Positions 1-8,393 of a stretch of DNA of 41,928 bases are shown here, one piece after another. Made by a program: the position numbers and the translations under genes. Location of the stretch: the NCBI GenBank assembly GCA_900317475.1, contig ONGY01000015.1:2452-44379 (forward strand). Direction: 5' to 3'. The DNA is from an uncultured Lachnospiraceae bacterium (GTDB lineage: Bacteria; Bacillota; Clostridia; Lachnospirales; Lachnospiraceae). The notes under the pieces are model-generated. The model was not told the DNA's origin, searched no databases, and saw only the letters and a list, made by a program, of their open reading frames with translations. How positions within the stretch are numbered: the stretch's first letter is position 1; each line of letters opens with the position of its first letter.

Positions 1-4
1 CAGG

Positions 5-40
5 AAAAAAAGGAAGCCGCGGCCTTATGCCGCGGCCTCC
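5..40 (-). terminator. Intrinsic terminator of the BMP lipoprotein gene
   Basis: Read on the minus strand, a GC-rich stem (GGAGGCCGCGGC pairing with GCCGCGGCTTCC around a short ATAAG loop) is followed by seven T residues. It lies 15 bases after the stop codon of the lipoprotein gene. It suggests that the lipoprotein is transcribed alone, without the ABC permease and ATPase genes that often follow such genes. Confidence 0.85.
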
Positions 41-54
41 TCTTAAAAATGAGA

Positions 55-1485
55 TCAGCTTAATTCAGTAATGCCGTCGATGCGGATTGTGAAGTAAGGA
101 GCAGAACGATAAGTAGATTCAACAAACGCGCCGTCCTCGATTGCGTCGACTGTATCACCCTGATAGATGAGTTCCGGAGAACCGGAAGTGTAATCATAGT
201 AGCTGAGGTCAACCTTGCAGCTGGTTACGTGGCCTGCATCATCGGTGGTGACTGCGGCACCGCTCTTGTCAGCAGTGACAGAAACATTGTCAGCCGAAAC
301 AGTGAAGGTAGATGTATCGAATACCTTCAGAGAGCCGTCCTTGATGGCAGCTTCGACTTCAGCAACCTTGTCAGCCGTGCCTTCAGCAGCGCAGGAGCCA
401 AGCTCGGTGATTCCGACAGCGCCTTCGTTGTAGCCCTTAGACCAATCCTGCGGGATGTTTCCTTCTGCTGCACCCTTGAGAAGGTCGGTGTAGCAGACAG
501 ACCAGTTGTTGGTAGCAGAGGTGAGAGCGACATCCGGAGCAACATCCAGCATAGAAACGTTGTAGCCGACGGAGAATACATGATCATTGCCGTTCTGATA
601 TGCCTGCTCGACAGCGGACGGAGCACCGGTGGAATCTGCGTGCTGGCCGATGATGACGCAGCCGTCGCTCATCAGCTTTTCAGCGGAAGCAGCTTCCGCA
701 TCGACATCATACCAAGAGTTGGTATAGTCGACATACATATGAGCATCCGGATAGACCGAGGTGATTCCAAGATAGAATGCGGTGTAGCCGGAGACAACCT
801 CAGCGTAGTTGAATGCGCCTACGTAGCCGACCTTGACATTTCCGTCTTCGTCATAGTTCTCATCAGTGAGCTTGCCGTCATCAACAAGTTCCTGAATCTT
901 CATGCCTGCCACGACGCCGGAGACATAACGTGATTCATAAACGTTGTCGAAAGCGTTGTAGAAATTGTCCAGTCCGGAGATAGCAGCGAAATCACCGGTC
1001 ATCGAGATGAAGTTGACATCCGGATATTCCTCAGCTGCCTGAGCCATGTAGCTCTGATGGCCGTAGGAATCGGAGATGACGAGATTGCAGCCGTTGCTCT
1101 CGATGAGCTCGACTGCTTTATCGTAGCACTCAGCCTCCTCCGGAACCTTCGTCATGAAGACGATATCGTCGGGGTTGATGCCGTTTGCCTCTGCACCGGC
1201 CTTGATGCCGTCCGAATGAGCCTTGTCATAGGTGACTGCATCATCGCCGACGAGGATGGCACCGATCTTGAGATTCGATGCGTCTGCAGAAGCCTCGGTC
1301 GATGCGGTGCTGGACTCAGCAGCCTCTGAGGCTGCAGCTTCCGTCGATGCAGCAGCCGCGGCTTCGGTAGAAGCGGTATCGGATGCAGCCGTGGAAGCAG
1401 CACCATTGTCTGAACTGCCGCAGCCTGCAAGCAGCGATGCTGCTACAGCCGCAGTCAGCCCCAGCGAAAGGAACTGTTTTTTCAT
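55..1485 (-). CDS. BMP-family substrate-binding lipoprotein (ABC transporter)
   Basis: This 476-residue protein is a solute-binding lipoprotein of the BMP/Med family, whose known members bind nucleosides, purines or autoinducer-like ligands for ABC uptake. The N-terminus is a lipoprotein signal: positive start, hydrophobic stretch, then a lipobox LLAGC with the lipidated Cys near residue 22. Residues about 24-70 are an Ala/Ser/Thr/Glu-rich linker, probably an unstructured tether through the cell wall. The BMP fold follows, starting near KIGAILVGDD, with family-like segments DLVISDSYGH-type and a FISMTGDF motif. A strong GAGGAGG ribosome binding site sits 8-9 bases before the ATG. The gene stands alone, with its own promoter and terminator, so the permease and ATPase must be encoded elsewhere. 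The ligand cannot be read from the sequence; nucleoside is the family-based guess. Confidence 0.85.
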   Translation of the reverse strand: MKKQFLSLGLTAAVAASLLAGCGSSDNGAASTAASDTASTEAAAAASTEAAASEAAESSTASTEASADASNLKIGAILVGDDAVTYDKAHSDGIKAGAEANGINPDDIVFMTKVPEEAECYDKAVELIESNGCNLVISDSYGHQSYMAQAAEEYPDVNFISMTGDFAAISGLDNFYNAFDNVYESRYVSGVVAGMKIQELVDDGKLTDENYDEDGNVKVGYVGAFNYAEVVSGYTAFYLGITSVYPDAHMYVDYTNSWYDVDAEAASAEKLMSDGCVIIGQHADSTGAPSAVEQAYQNGNDHVFSVGYNVSMLDVAPDVALTSATNNWSVCYTDLLKGAAEGNIPQDWSKGYNEGAVGITELGSCAAEGTADKVAEVEAAIKDGSLKVFDTSTFTVSADNVSVTADKSGAAVTTDDAGHVTSCKVDLSYYDYTSGSPELIYQGDTVDAIEDGAFVESTYRSAPYFTIRIDGITELS

Positions 1486-1565
1486 AATTTGTATCCTCCT
1501 CTTGCCCTGAAAGGCACTTGAGCAGGGCCGGCCCTATGCCGCCCCGACGCAGGACTGCACCGACA

Positions 1566-1612
1566 AAACAAAAAAGAAGCCGTACGAACATACTGCTCAT
1601 AAAGCTTCTACA
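1566..1612 (-). promoter_or_regulatory. Terminator-like hairpin in the BMP gene leader (possible attenuator)
   Basis: On the minus strand, between the promoter and the lipoprotein gene, AGAAGC and GCTTCT pair across a loop of about 23 bases and are followed by a run of six T residues. That is the layout of an intrinsic terminator inside a 5' leader of about 150 bases, which would make it an attenuator. I could not match the upstream half of the leader to a purine or other known riboswitch. A 12-bp perfect palindrome (AGGGCCGGCCCT, 1524-1535) lies further downstream in the same leader. Confidence 0.4.
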
Positions 1613-1642
1613 CTTGTTTCCGGGACAATCCTTTCGAACTGT

Positions 1643-1672
1643 AATATAAAAGTTAGCGGGGCAGTTTGTCAA
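1643..1672 (-). promoter_or_regulatory. Promoter of the BMP lipoprotein gene
   Basis: Reading the minus strand, a perfect TTGACA -35 box (1667-1672) is followed after 18 bases by TATATT (1643-1648), five of six matches to the -10 consensus. It leaves a leader of about 150 bases that contains the terminator-like hairpin. Confidence 0.65.
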
Positions 1673-1902
1673 TTGAAAATGAACTGTTACCGCATATTTT
1701 TCGTATTCATAAAATTCATACAATTCGCTCCGAATTTGAAAGATTATAAATATGAAGCAAGACGCCCCGATTTGGACGAATATTTCCGAAAGCCCTTCTG
1801 TTTCTTGCACCCGGAGCTTTTACTGTAGTAAGATGTTGCGCAGTAATCGGCGCCGGCCAAATAATTGACATGCGTCAATCTTTTTTTATATCAGGTTTTG
1901 GA
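1673..1902. other. Divergent intergenic region between BMP gene and rpiR
   Basis: This stretch separates the two divergent genes. It holds an inverted repeat TTGAC-ATGC-GTCAA (1866-1879), a plausible regulator-binding site or a -35 element. An extended -10 like sequence, TGATACAAT (1904-1912), lies just after it, inside the beginning of the rpiR reading frame. I see no other gene or RNA here. Confidence 0.4.
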
Positions 1903-2883
1903 ATGATACAATACAAACAAAATAAGGAAGCGGACAGAACCGTCGGAACGCTGGAACGAAAACTCCCCGGGGAGAACGTTCTGTCGAACATTCAGAGTCA
2001 CTATCCGAAAATGAGCCGCAGCTATCGCAAGATAGCGGATTATCTTACGATTAACTATAAGGAAGCTGTTTTCATGACAGCATCCGCACTTGCAGAGGAG
2101 CTCGGGACGAGTGAATCAACGGTCGTCCGTTTTGCCTCTTCGCTCGGCTACAAAGGATATCCGGGGTTTCAGGACTCGCTGCGGACGTACATCCGGTCCC
2201 AGTATGGAATAACTCCCTCTGACGGAGAAAATCCGGAGAGCCCTGATGACAGACGGATTCTCGAATCAGTTTTTACGTCGGATGAGGAAAACCTGCGGGC
2301 AACAAAAGAGTCTCTTGATCTGAAGGCGTTCCGCATGGCAGTGCAGGAAATCGCAGGGGCGGAAAGAGTTTATTGCCTGGGTCTTCGAAACTGTGCGCCT
2401 CTCTCCGAGATGTGCACTTTCTGTCTTAAGAAAATCCGCAGAAACGTGTTCCTGATGCGCGAAGACAACGGTGCGGGCATCTACGAAGATGCCATTCAGC
2501 TCAGTCCGGCCGACGTGCTCATCGCCATCGGTTTCCCGAAGTATTCGGCTCGTATGCTGAAGGTAATGGAAATCGCGGGCGAGAGAAATGCGCATATTAT
2601 TTCAATTACGGACGGGAATCATTCTCCGATGACAATGTATTCGTCCTGCAATCTGTACGCGAAGACGAGCCCGATCACGATATCGGATTCTCTCACGGCA
2701 CCGGTATACCTCATCAACGGGCTCATCGCAGCGGTCCTTGCAGAGCGGCCGGAGGCGGTAAGCGAATACCGCAGGACTGTGGAGAGAGCGGAACAGAATT
2801 ATCAGATTCCGGAAGAGGACATGGAACTTCTCACCGGCCGCGTGCTGGGAAATTCCTATGTTTCCGGGGAGGAAAATGCATAA
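1903..2883 (+). CDS. RpiR/MurR-family transcriptional regulator with SIS domain
   Basis: The product has an N-terminal HTH_6 domain (the stretch SRSYRKIADYL, then a helix-turn-helix with ALAEELGTSESTVVRFASSLGYKGYPGF) and a C-terminal sugar-isomerase (SIS) domain, about residues 130-270. RpiR-type regulators bind DNA as dimers and sense phosphosugars or similar ligands through the SIS domain. The start is uncertain. An in-frame ATG exists at 1870, but neither it nor the ATG at 1903 has a good ribosome binding site, and a promoter-like TGATACAAT overlaps the 1903 start. A GGAAG at 1926-1930 could serve a CTG start at 1951. The gene is divergent from the lipoprotein gene, which may be its target, and overlaps the next gene by 8 bases. 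The effector is unknown. Confidence 0.8.
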   Translation: MIQYKQNKEADRTVGTLERKLPGENVLSNIQSHYPKMSRSYRKIADYLTINYKEAVFMTASALAEELGTSESTVVRFASSLGYKGYPGFQDSLRTYIRSQYGITPSDGENPESPDDRRILESVFTSDEENLRATKESLDLKAFRMAVQEIAGAERVYCLGLRNCAPLSEMCTFCLKKIRRNVFLMREDNGAGIYEDAIQLSPADVLIAIGFPKYSARMLKVMEIAGERNAHIISITDGNHSPMTMYSSCNLYAKTSPITISDSLTAPVYLINGLIAAVLAERPEAVSEYRRTVERAEQNYQIPEEDMELLTGRVLGNSYVSGEENA

Positions 2884-4231
2884 TAAAAAGAAAGGACGCA
2901 GGATAATTGTAATCGGGGCCGGCGCATCCGGGCTTATAGCAGGAGCTGCCGCCGCGAAGAGCGGTGCCTCTGTCACCGTTCTCGAGAAAAATGAAAAAGC
3001 CGGAAAGAAAATCTATATCACCGGCAAAGGCCGCTGCAACCTTACGAATGACTGCAGCACGGCAGAATTCTTTGATCACGTTGTAACCAATCCCAGGTTT
3101 CTTTACAGCAGCATCTATTCCTTCGACCACGACGCTGTCAAGGCGTTCATGGAGCAGAACGGCTGCACCGTCAAAACGGAACGCGGCGAAAGGGTCTTTC
3201 CTGTCACCGATCACGCATCGGATGTCACGAAAGCACTTGTCAGCGCGCTGTCCTCGGCGGGCGGCCGCATTTTATATCATAAAAAGGCCGAAGAGCTGAT
3301 TTTCGATCAGGAATCCCTGGAACAAAGGCATGTCTGCGGAGTCCGGCTTTCAGACGGAGAAGAGCTTCCGGCCGATGCGGTGATTGTCTGCACCGGGGGA
3401 CTGTCTTATCCGTCGACCGGTTCAACCGGCGACGGCTACCGGTTTGCGAAAGAGGCAGGCCATACCGTTCTGCCCTGCGAGCCATCCCTCGTATCCTTTC
3501 ACACCGAAGAGGACTGGCCGCGTGAGCTGGAGGGACTGTCTTTAAAAAACGTCAGCATCCGGGTTATTCCAAATGAAAATCCGGACAGTCCGGCGGACGC
3601 GAACCGTGCACCGAGCGGAGAAAAGGTGAGAAAACATAAGTCAAAACCGGTCTATGAGGGTTTTGGCGAGATGCTGTTTACGCATTTCGGCGTGAGCGGC
3701 CCTCTTGTTCTTGCTGCCTCATCCCGAACCAGTTTCCGGAAACATCCCGAAGGGTATAAACTCTATATTGATTTAAAACCTGCCATCCCGCAGAATGAAC
3801 TCGTGGAGCGTATCGAAAAGATGCTTGCGGCGGTGCCGGACAGGCAGTTTGTTCACGCCGCTGCGCCGCTTTTTCCAGCAAGGCTCTTAAGGACGATGGT
3901 AAGTCTCTCCGGAATTGATCCGGAGCGGAAGGCACGGACAGTCAATTCGGCTGAAATCCGGTCCTTTGCGGAGCTCATTCACGCGGTTCCGCTCACGGTC
4001 AAAGAGAGCGGAGGCTTTGACGAGGCCGTCATCACGCGCGGCGGAGTGAATGTGAAGGAGATCAATCCGTCCACGATGGAGTCAAAACTCGTGAGCGGAC
4101 TGTATTTTGGCGGCGAGGTGATCGATGTTGATGCGGTCACAGGCGGATTCAATCTCCAGATCGCATGGTCAACGGGACATCTGGCAGGACAATCAGCGGC
4201 AGAAGGGGGAAACGAACTTGCATTACATTAA
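2876..4231 (+). CDS. BaiN/HI0933-family FAD-dependent oxidoreductase
   Basis: This 451-residue flavoprotein belongs to the HI0933/YhiN/BaiN group (often named aminoacetone oxidase or NAD(P)/FAD-dependent oxidoreductase). The N-terminal Rossmann motif IVIGAGASGLIAG binds the FAD ADP moiety, LEKNEKAGKKIYITGKGRCNLTND is the family signature, and GGEVIDVDAVTGGFNLQIAWSTG is the C-terminal FAD contact region. The start ATG at 2876 was chosen because GGGGAGG lies immediately upstream; an in-frame ATG at 2858 lacks this. It overlaps rpiR by 8 bases and the cmk start by 14 bases, so it is translationally coupled in the rpiR-cmk-ispH-rpsA run. It is longer than usual because of a charged insert near residues 225-245. 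The physiological substrate is unknown; BaiN itself reduces bile-acid intermediates, but that activity cannot be assumed here. Confidence 0.85.
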   Translation: MHNKKKGRRIIVIGAGASGLIAGAAAAKSGASVTVLEKNEKAGKKIYITGKGRCNLTNDCSTAEFFDHVVTNPRFLYSSIYSFDHDAVKAFMEQNGCTVKTERGERVFPVTDHASDVTKALVSALSSAGGRILYHKKAEELIFDQESLEQRHVCGVRLSDGEELPADAVIVCTGGLSYPSTGSTGDGYRFAKEAGHTVLPCEPSLVSFHTEEDWPRELEGLSLKNVSIRVIPNENPDSPADANRAPSGEKVRKHKSKPVYEGFGEMLFTHFGVSGPLVLAASSRTSFRKHPEGYKLYIDLKPAIPQNELVERIEKMLAAVPDRQFVHAAAPLFPARLLRTMVSLSGIDPERKARTVNSAEIRSFAELIHAVPLTVKESGGFDEAVITRGGVNVKEINPSTMESKLVSGLYFGGEVIDVDAVTGGFNLQIAWSTGHLAGQSAAEGGNELALH

Positions 4232-4848
4232 CAGTATTGCGATTGACGGACCCGCAGGTGCGGGCAAGAGTACCATTGCAAAGAATGTTTCAAAGTCGCT
4301 TGGGTTTATCTATGTCGACACCGGCGCGATGTACCGCGCGATGGCACTGTACCTTGTGCGGAGCGGGGCCGATATTCACAGCCCTGAATCGGTGACCGGG
4401 AAATGTGAGAACGCCGATATTTCGATTGAATATCGGGATGGAGAACAGGTCGTGCTTCTGAACGGAGAGAATGTGAATCCGTATCTCCGCACGGAGGAAG
4501 TGAGTGAGGCAGCATCCGTCACGAGTGCCGTGCCGCGTGTGCGCGAAAAGCTCGTGGAACTCCAGCGCAGGCTCGCAGCGTCGAAGCCGGCTGTCATGGA
4601 CGGGCGTGACATCGGAACGGTCGTTCTTCCGAACCGAGCTGATAGCCCGCGGCGAGAAGGCAGATGCAGATGCCATCCGGCAGGAAATTATCGAAAGAGA
4701 TAAGCGGGACTCAACCCGTGCCGTTTCCCCGCTGAAAAAAGCGGACGATGCGGTCGAGGTTGACACCTCCGATCTTACGATCGATGAAGTCACTGAGAAA
4801 ATTCTCGGACTGTATGATGAAGCGAAGAAAAAAGAAAGATTTGAGTGA
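4218..4848 (+). pseudogene. cmk: Cytidylate kinase, frameshifted with internal deletion
   Basis: The first part reads as a clear CMP kinase: INSIAIDGPAGAGKST (P-loop), YVDTGAMYRAMA, the CMP-binding region and MDGRDIGTVVLPN. At about 4633 the frame breaks and the first frame runs to a stop near 4703. The family sequence resumes one frame over with ELIARGEKADADAIRQEI, IERDKRDSTRAVSPLKKADDAVEVDTSDLTIDEV and ends at 4848. Compared with the family, about 17-18 residues are missing at the join: the strand after VLPN and the RAxRR arginines of the lid. A deletion of 3k+2 bases explains both the gap and the frameshift. Translation probably starts at the TTG at 4218, preceded by GGGGG at 4205-4209. 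CMP kinase is essential or near-essential in most bacteria, so either a second copy exists or this is an assembly error. Confidence 0.85.
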
Positions 4849-5735
4849 GATTTATGGCTGAGCTTGAAACAGCAAAAAGTGCCGGGTTTTGTTTTGGCGT
4901 TGAAAAGGCAGTAAACACCGTCTATTCGGAAATCGGGAAGAGCAGGAAGATCTATACCTACGGCCCGATCATCCATAATGAGAACGTGGTGGAGGATCTG
5001 CGAAAGCAGGGCGTCGGAATCGCAATGAACGAGGATGACATCGTAAGGATTGCGGAAGAGTGCAGGAAGGACTGCACCCCCGCGACCGTGATCATCCGTT
5101 CGCACGGCGTGCCGAAGAAGACACTGGATTTCATCCGGGAACAGGGCCTTGACGTCATAGATGCGACGTGTCCTTTCGTCGCCCGCATCCATCGGATTGT
5201 CGAGGAGGAGAGCGCCAAAGGCAGTCAGATTGTAATTATCGGAAATGCCGGCCATGCGGAAGTCGAGGGGACAATGGGCTGGTCCTGCAGCGGTGCTTCT
5301 GTGATCGAGACAAAAGAAGAGGCGCAGAACTTTACGGCTGATCCTGAAAAGCCCGTGACCATCGTCGCCCAGACAACTTTCAGCATGGTGAAATTTGACG
5401 AATTAGTTGATATTTTGATGGACAAAGGTTACAATACTAATGTTGTGAATACCATCTGCAATGCTACAAGGCAGCGGCAGGAGGAAGCAAGAGAGATTGC
5501 TTCCCGCTCGGATGTAATGATCGTTATAGGCGGCAGGAACAGTTCCAACTCGGCAAAGCTCTGCGATATCTGCAGAGGCGTATGCCCCGAAACCTATTTT
5601 ATACAGACGGTCAGAGATCTTCCCGTACTTGACCTTGGCTCTGCGAAGGTTGGGATCACCGCCGGGGCATCGACCCCAAAAAATATCATCGAGGAGGTTC
5701 AAAATTATGTCCGAACAGGTCGAAGAGAATTTTGA
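4845..5735 (+). CDS. ispH: 4-hydroxy-3-methylbut-2-enyl diphosphate reductase
   Basis: IspH makes IPP and DMAPP in the last step of the methylerythritol phosphate isoprenoid pathway, using a [4Fe-4S] cluster. The three cluster cysteines are visible: C16 in GFCFGVEKAV, C109 in IDATCPFV and C205 in NTICNATRQRQ. Conserved IIHNE and IRSHG histidine motifs are also present. The length, 296 residues, is normal for the stand-alone enzyme. The GTG at 4845 overlaps the cmk stop (GTGA); an in-frame ATG at 4854 is an equally plausible start, giving MAELETAKSAGF. The C-terminus overlaps rpsA by 29 bases. In many Clostridia IspH is fused to S1 domains in a single protein; here the two are separate overlapping genes. 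Confidence 0.93.
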   Translation: MRFMAELETAKSAGFCFGVEKAVNTVYSEIGKSRKIYTYGPIIHNENVVEDLRKQGVGIAMNEDDIVRIAEECRKDCTPATVIIRSHGVPKKTLDFIREQGLDVIDATCPFVARIHRIVEEESAKGSQIVIIGNAGHAEVEGTMGWSCSGASVIETKEEAQNFTADPEKPVTIVAQTTFSMVKFDELVDILMDKGYNTNVVNTICNATRQRQEEAREIASRSDVMIVIGGRNSSNSAKLCDICRGVCPETYFIQTVRDLPVLDLGSAKVGITAGASTPKNIIEEVQNYVRTGRREF

Positions 5736-6918
5736 ACAAATGCTGAATGAATCATTCAGGACAATTCATACGGGGGAGGTTGTCGAGGGCAAGATTATTG
5801 ATGTCAAGCCGGATGAAGCAATCCTGAACATCAATTACAAGTCGGACGGCATCCTGACTCGCAATGAATATTCGAATGACAATTCACTGGATCTCACCAC
5901 GGTCTTAAAGCCGGGTGATCCGCTTGAGGTAAAGGTCCTCAAGGTTAATGACGGAGACGGTCAGGTTATTCTTTCCTATAAGAGACTGGCTGCTGACCGC
6001 GGCAACAAGAGAATTGAGGAAGCTTACAACAACAAAGAAGTCCTCACCGCAAAAGTTGATCAGGTGCTTAACGGCGGCCTGAGTGTAACGGTAGAAGGCG
6101 TTCGTGTCTTCATTCCGGCTTCTCTTGTCTCTGATACCTACGAGAGAGATCTCACCAAGTATCAGGATCAGGAAATTCAGTTCGTCATCATCGAGTACAA
6201 CCCGCACAGAAGGAGATACATCGGCGACCGCAAGCAGCTTCTTGTTGCTAAGCGCGCTGAGATGAAGGAAAAGCTCTTCGCTACTCTGAAGGTTGGCGAT
6301 GTAGTAGAAGGAACCGTCAAGAATATCACTGATTTCGGCGCATTTGTTGATCTCGGCGGAGCAGACGGTCTTCTTCACATCAGCGAGATGAGCTGGGGCC
6401 GCGTTGAGAACCCGAAGAAGGTCTTCAAGGTTGGCCAGAAGCTGAGAGTTCTCGTAAAGGATATCCAGGGCGAGAAGATTGCTCTTTCTCTCAAGTTCCC
6501 TGATGAGAATCCTTGGGTCGGTGCCGCTGAGAAGTATGCAGTCGGCAATATCGTAACCGGCAAGATCGCAAGAATGACTGATTTCGGCGCATTTGTCGAG
6601 CTTGAGCCCGGTATTGATGCACTGCTTCATGTCTCCCAGATTTCGAGAGAGCATATCGACAAGCCGTCGGATGTTCTCAAGACCGGCGAGGAAGTCACAG
6701 CAAAGATTGTTGACTTCAATGAGCAGGATCAGAAGATCAGCCTTTCCATCAAGGCTCTTCTGATTGATCAGGAGAAGAAGAGAAAGGCAGAAGAGGCTGC
6801 AGCAAACGGCGACAACGAGGATGTTGCAACCGTTGATGTGGAAGCTGCTATCGCTGCTGCCAAGGCTGCGGAAGCAAAGGAAGACGCTGAAAAGGCTGAG
6901 GAAAAGCCGCAGGCGTAA
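5707..6918 (+). CDS. rpsA: 30S ribosomal protein S1 (four S1 domains)
   Basis: The 403-residue protein carries four S1 RNA-binding domains, about residues 18-92, 105-172, 190-260 and 276-345; the last two show the classic pattern [23 protein letters not shown] and [11 protein letters not shown] / [10 protein letters not shown]. The tail is Ala/Glu/Lys-rich and probably disordered. S1 helps bind mRNA to the ribosome; Firmicute S1 proteins are shorter and looser than the six-domain enterobacterial form. The ATG at 5707 has a GGAGG at 5694-5698 located inside ispH, so initiation is internal to the ispH coding sequence. A strong terminator at 7007-7042 closes the unit. Confidence 0.92.
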   Translation: MSEQVEENFEQMLNESFRTIHTGEVVEGKIIDVKPDEAILNINYKSDGILTRNEYSNDNSLDLTTVLKPGDPLEVKVLKVNDGDGQVILSYKRLAADRGNKRIEEAYNNKEVLTAKVDQVLNGGLSVTVEGVRVFIPASLVSDTYERDLTKYQDQEIQFVIIEYNPHRRRYIGDRKQLLVAKRAEMKEKLFATLKVGDVVEGTVKNITDFGAFVDLGGADGLLHISEMSWGRVENPKKVFKVGQKLRVLVKDIQGEKIALSLKFPDENPWVGAAEKYAVGNIVTGKIARMTDFGAFVELEPGIDALLHVSQISREHIDKPSDVLKTGEEVTAKIVDFNEQDQKISLSIKALLIDQEKKRKAEEAAANGDNEDVATVDVEAAIAAAKAAEAKEDAEKAEEKPQA

Positions 6919-7006
6919 CTGCCGGGAAGAGTGCAGACACTGCGTGAAGCGCGGCTGCCCCGGACTGCGTGAGCATTCCGGAAAGTATAATCAAAATAAG
7001 AAAACG

Positions 7007-7042
7007 AAAAGTCCTGAGGTGAATAACCTCAGGACTTTTTTT
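7007..7042 (+). terminator. Strong bidirectional terminator after rpsA
   Basis: AAAAGTCCTGAGGT and ACCTCAGGACTTTT form a perfect 14-bp stem around a five-base loop (GAATA), followed by T residues. Since the stem ends in A/T on both sides, it can also terminate the exonuclease gene arriving on the minus strand from 7118. Confidence 0.93.
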
Positions 7043-7117
7043 CGGAGAACAATGCTGTCTGAAAATATATGCTCTGTTCAGAATTCCAAACCCAGTGCAT
7101 GAATATGGTATTTGGAT

Positions 7118-8224
7118 TTATTGCCCATTCACAATATATTTCAGCACATACTGGGCATAACCGGAGAAGAAGGCACGGCTGTGTTTTCTCTCCTCGGTGA
7201 GTTCGAAGTAGACACCGGGATCATCAAAATCTTTCTTGAAGACCGGCTCTGCAAACCGGCTCCACTCGGGAAGGAAGGAACTTAGCTTGCGGGTATAGCA
7301 GGTTCTTGCCGTCGCGGGTTCGCGGTGAGTGCGGTCCGAGAACTGGGCTACGGAGCGATGGAGTGCGAGGTCTTCCTCCGGGAAATACCAGTACTCTTTA
7401 TAGTCCGCGTAAAAATACTTGAGCTCGGTCTCGAAGAGCGGTACTTTGAGAAATCCGCCGCTGCCGTCTGCGCGGAGAAAACAGCCGCCTCTTGAGGCAA
7501 GGATGGGCTTTGACAGCGGGTCTTCTATGTGGAAGCAGAGGAGAAGTTCTTCGCCCTCACTCTCATCATAGGCGGAATACTTTCTTGCCTCTGCCTTATA
7601 GAGACGGAGCGGTGTCTCAAAGAAATTTTTATAAGCGATGAGCGGCATCAGGCCGGAAAGACCCAGTACATCCGCCTCGTTGTGAGACAGAAGTGCTTCC
7701 TTCTCTGCCCCGGAACCGGTCTTCATATAGTCAAAATAAACACGGATGAGATCGCCGCCGCTCGTTTCTTCCGTGCGTCCGGTGCCGAAATACGCCTCAA
7801 CAGTTGTCTGCTTTAAATCAAACAGGCCGAGATAACCCCGGATCGGACGGACAATTTTCAGAAGATCAATGGACTCTTTATTTTCGATCCTGTCCGGAAT
7901 TCCGAGGACAGTACAGCGCTTTTGGATGAACGGAAGGTCAAAACGTTCTCCGTTGTAGGAAACAAGTGCACGCGCACCGGAGGCGAGACCGAAGAAATTC
8001 TCCAGCACTTCCTTTTCATCTTCTTTGCTGTCCGCAAGATACTGCGTAAAGAAGCGGGTTCCGTCTGCTCCGAATGCAATGCATCCAATGAGATAGATGA
8101 AGGCATGGTCGGGAGAAAGTCCCGTCGTCTCAATATCAAAGAGCATAAGATCGGCCGGATGAAGTCCTGCCGACTTCACGTCAGGGACTGGAACCGGGCC
8201 GAATGTTTTTGTGATTGTCTGCAT
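7118..8224 (-). CDS. YprB-like ribonuclease H-fold 3'-5' exonuclease
   Basis: This 368-residue protein has the DEDD exonuclease fold (RNase_H_2 / YprB family). Motif I is LMLFDIETTG (D30, E32), a middle motif is LVSYNGERFDLPFI with its Asp, and the third is LSHNEADVLGL. The C-terminal 150 residues are a family extension with many aromatic and acidic residues. Members are thought to process DNA or RNA 3' ends, but the in vivo substrate is not known. A GAAGGA ribosome binding site lies 7 bases before the ATG. The gene is alone on its strand, convergent with rpsA and divergent from rnfC. Confidence 0.8.
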   Translation of the reverse strand: MQTITKTFGPVPVPDVKSAGLHPADLMLFDIETTGLSPDHAFIYLIGCIAFGADGTRFFTQYLADSKEDEKEVLENFFGLASGARALVSYNGERFDLPFIQKRCTVLGIPDRIENKESIDLLKIVRPIRGYLGLFDLKQTTVEAYFGTGRTEETSGGDLIRVYFDYMKTGSGAEKEALLSHNEADVLGLSGLMPLIAYKNFFETPLRLYKAEARKYSAYDESEGEELLLCFHIEDPLSKPILASRGGCFLRADGSGGFLKVPLFETELKYFYADYKEYWYFPEEDLALHRSVAQFSDRTHREPATARTCYTRKLSSFLPEWSRFAEPVFKKDFDDPGVYFELTEERKHSRAFFSGYAQYVLKYIVNGQ

Positions 8225-8393
8225 TCTGTATCCTTCTTCCGCGGGAAAATTAATGCGGAATTTTACATTTTTGCCGTATGTTTCGCATTCCGGATTCTTC
8301 AGGAAAATCTTAGCACGGCCCCGAAACTATGTAAAATGAAGCCTTTATGATAAAATACAATATATTTCGGCAATTTCGGAAGGAATCTTTTAC

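Noticed and set aside
1565-1672. Purine riboswitch in front of the BMP lipoprotein gene
   Set aside because: I could not find the two conserved loops or the three-way-junction core of that aptamer on the minus strand, so the region is reported only as an attenuator-like leader.
4125-4217. Upstream extension of the cmk reading frame into the flavoprotein gene
   Set aside because: This part overlaps the coding end of the preceding gene; the P-loop and the family start align with the TTG at 4218 that has a GGGGG site upstream.
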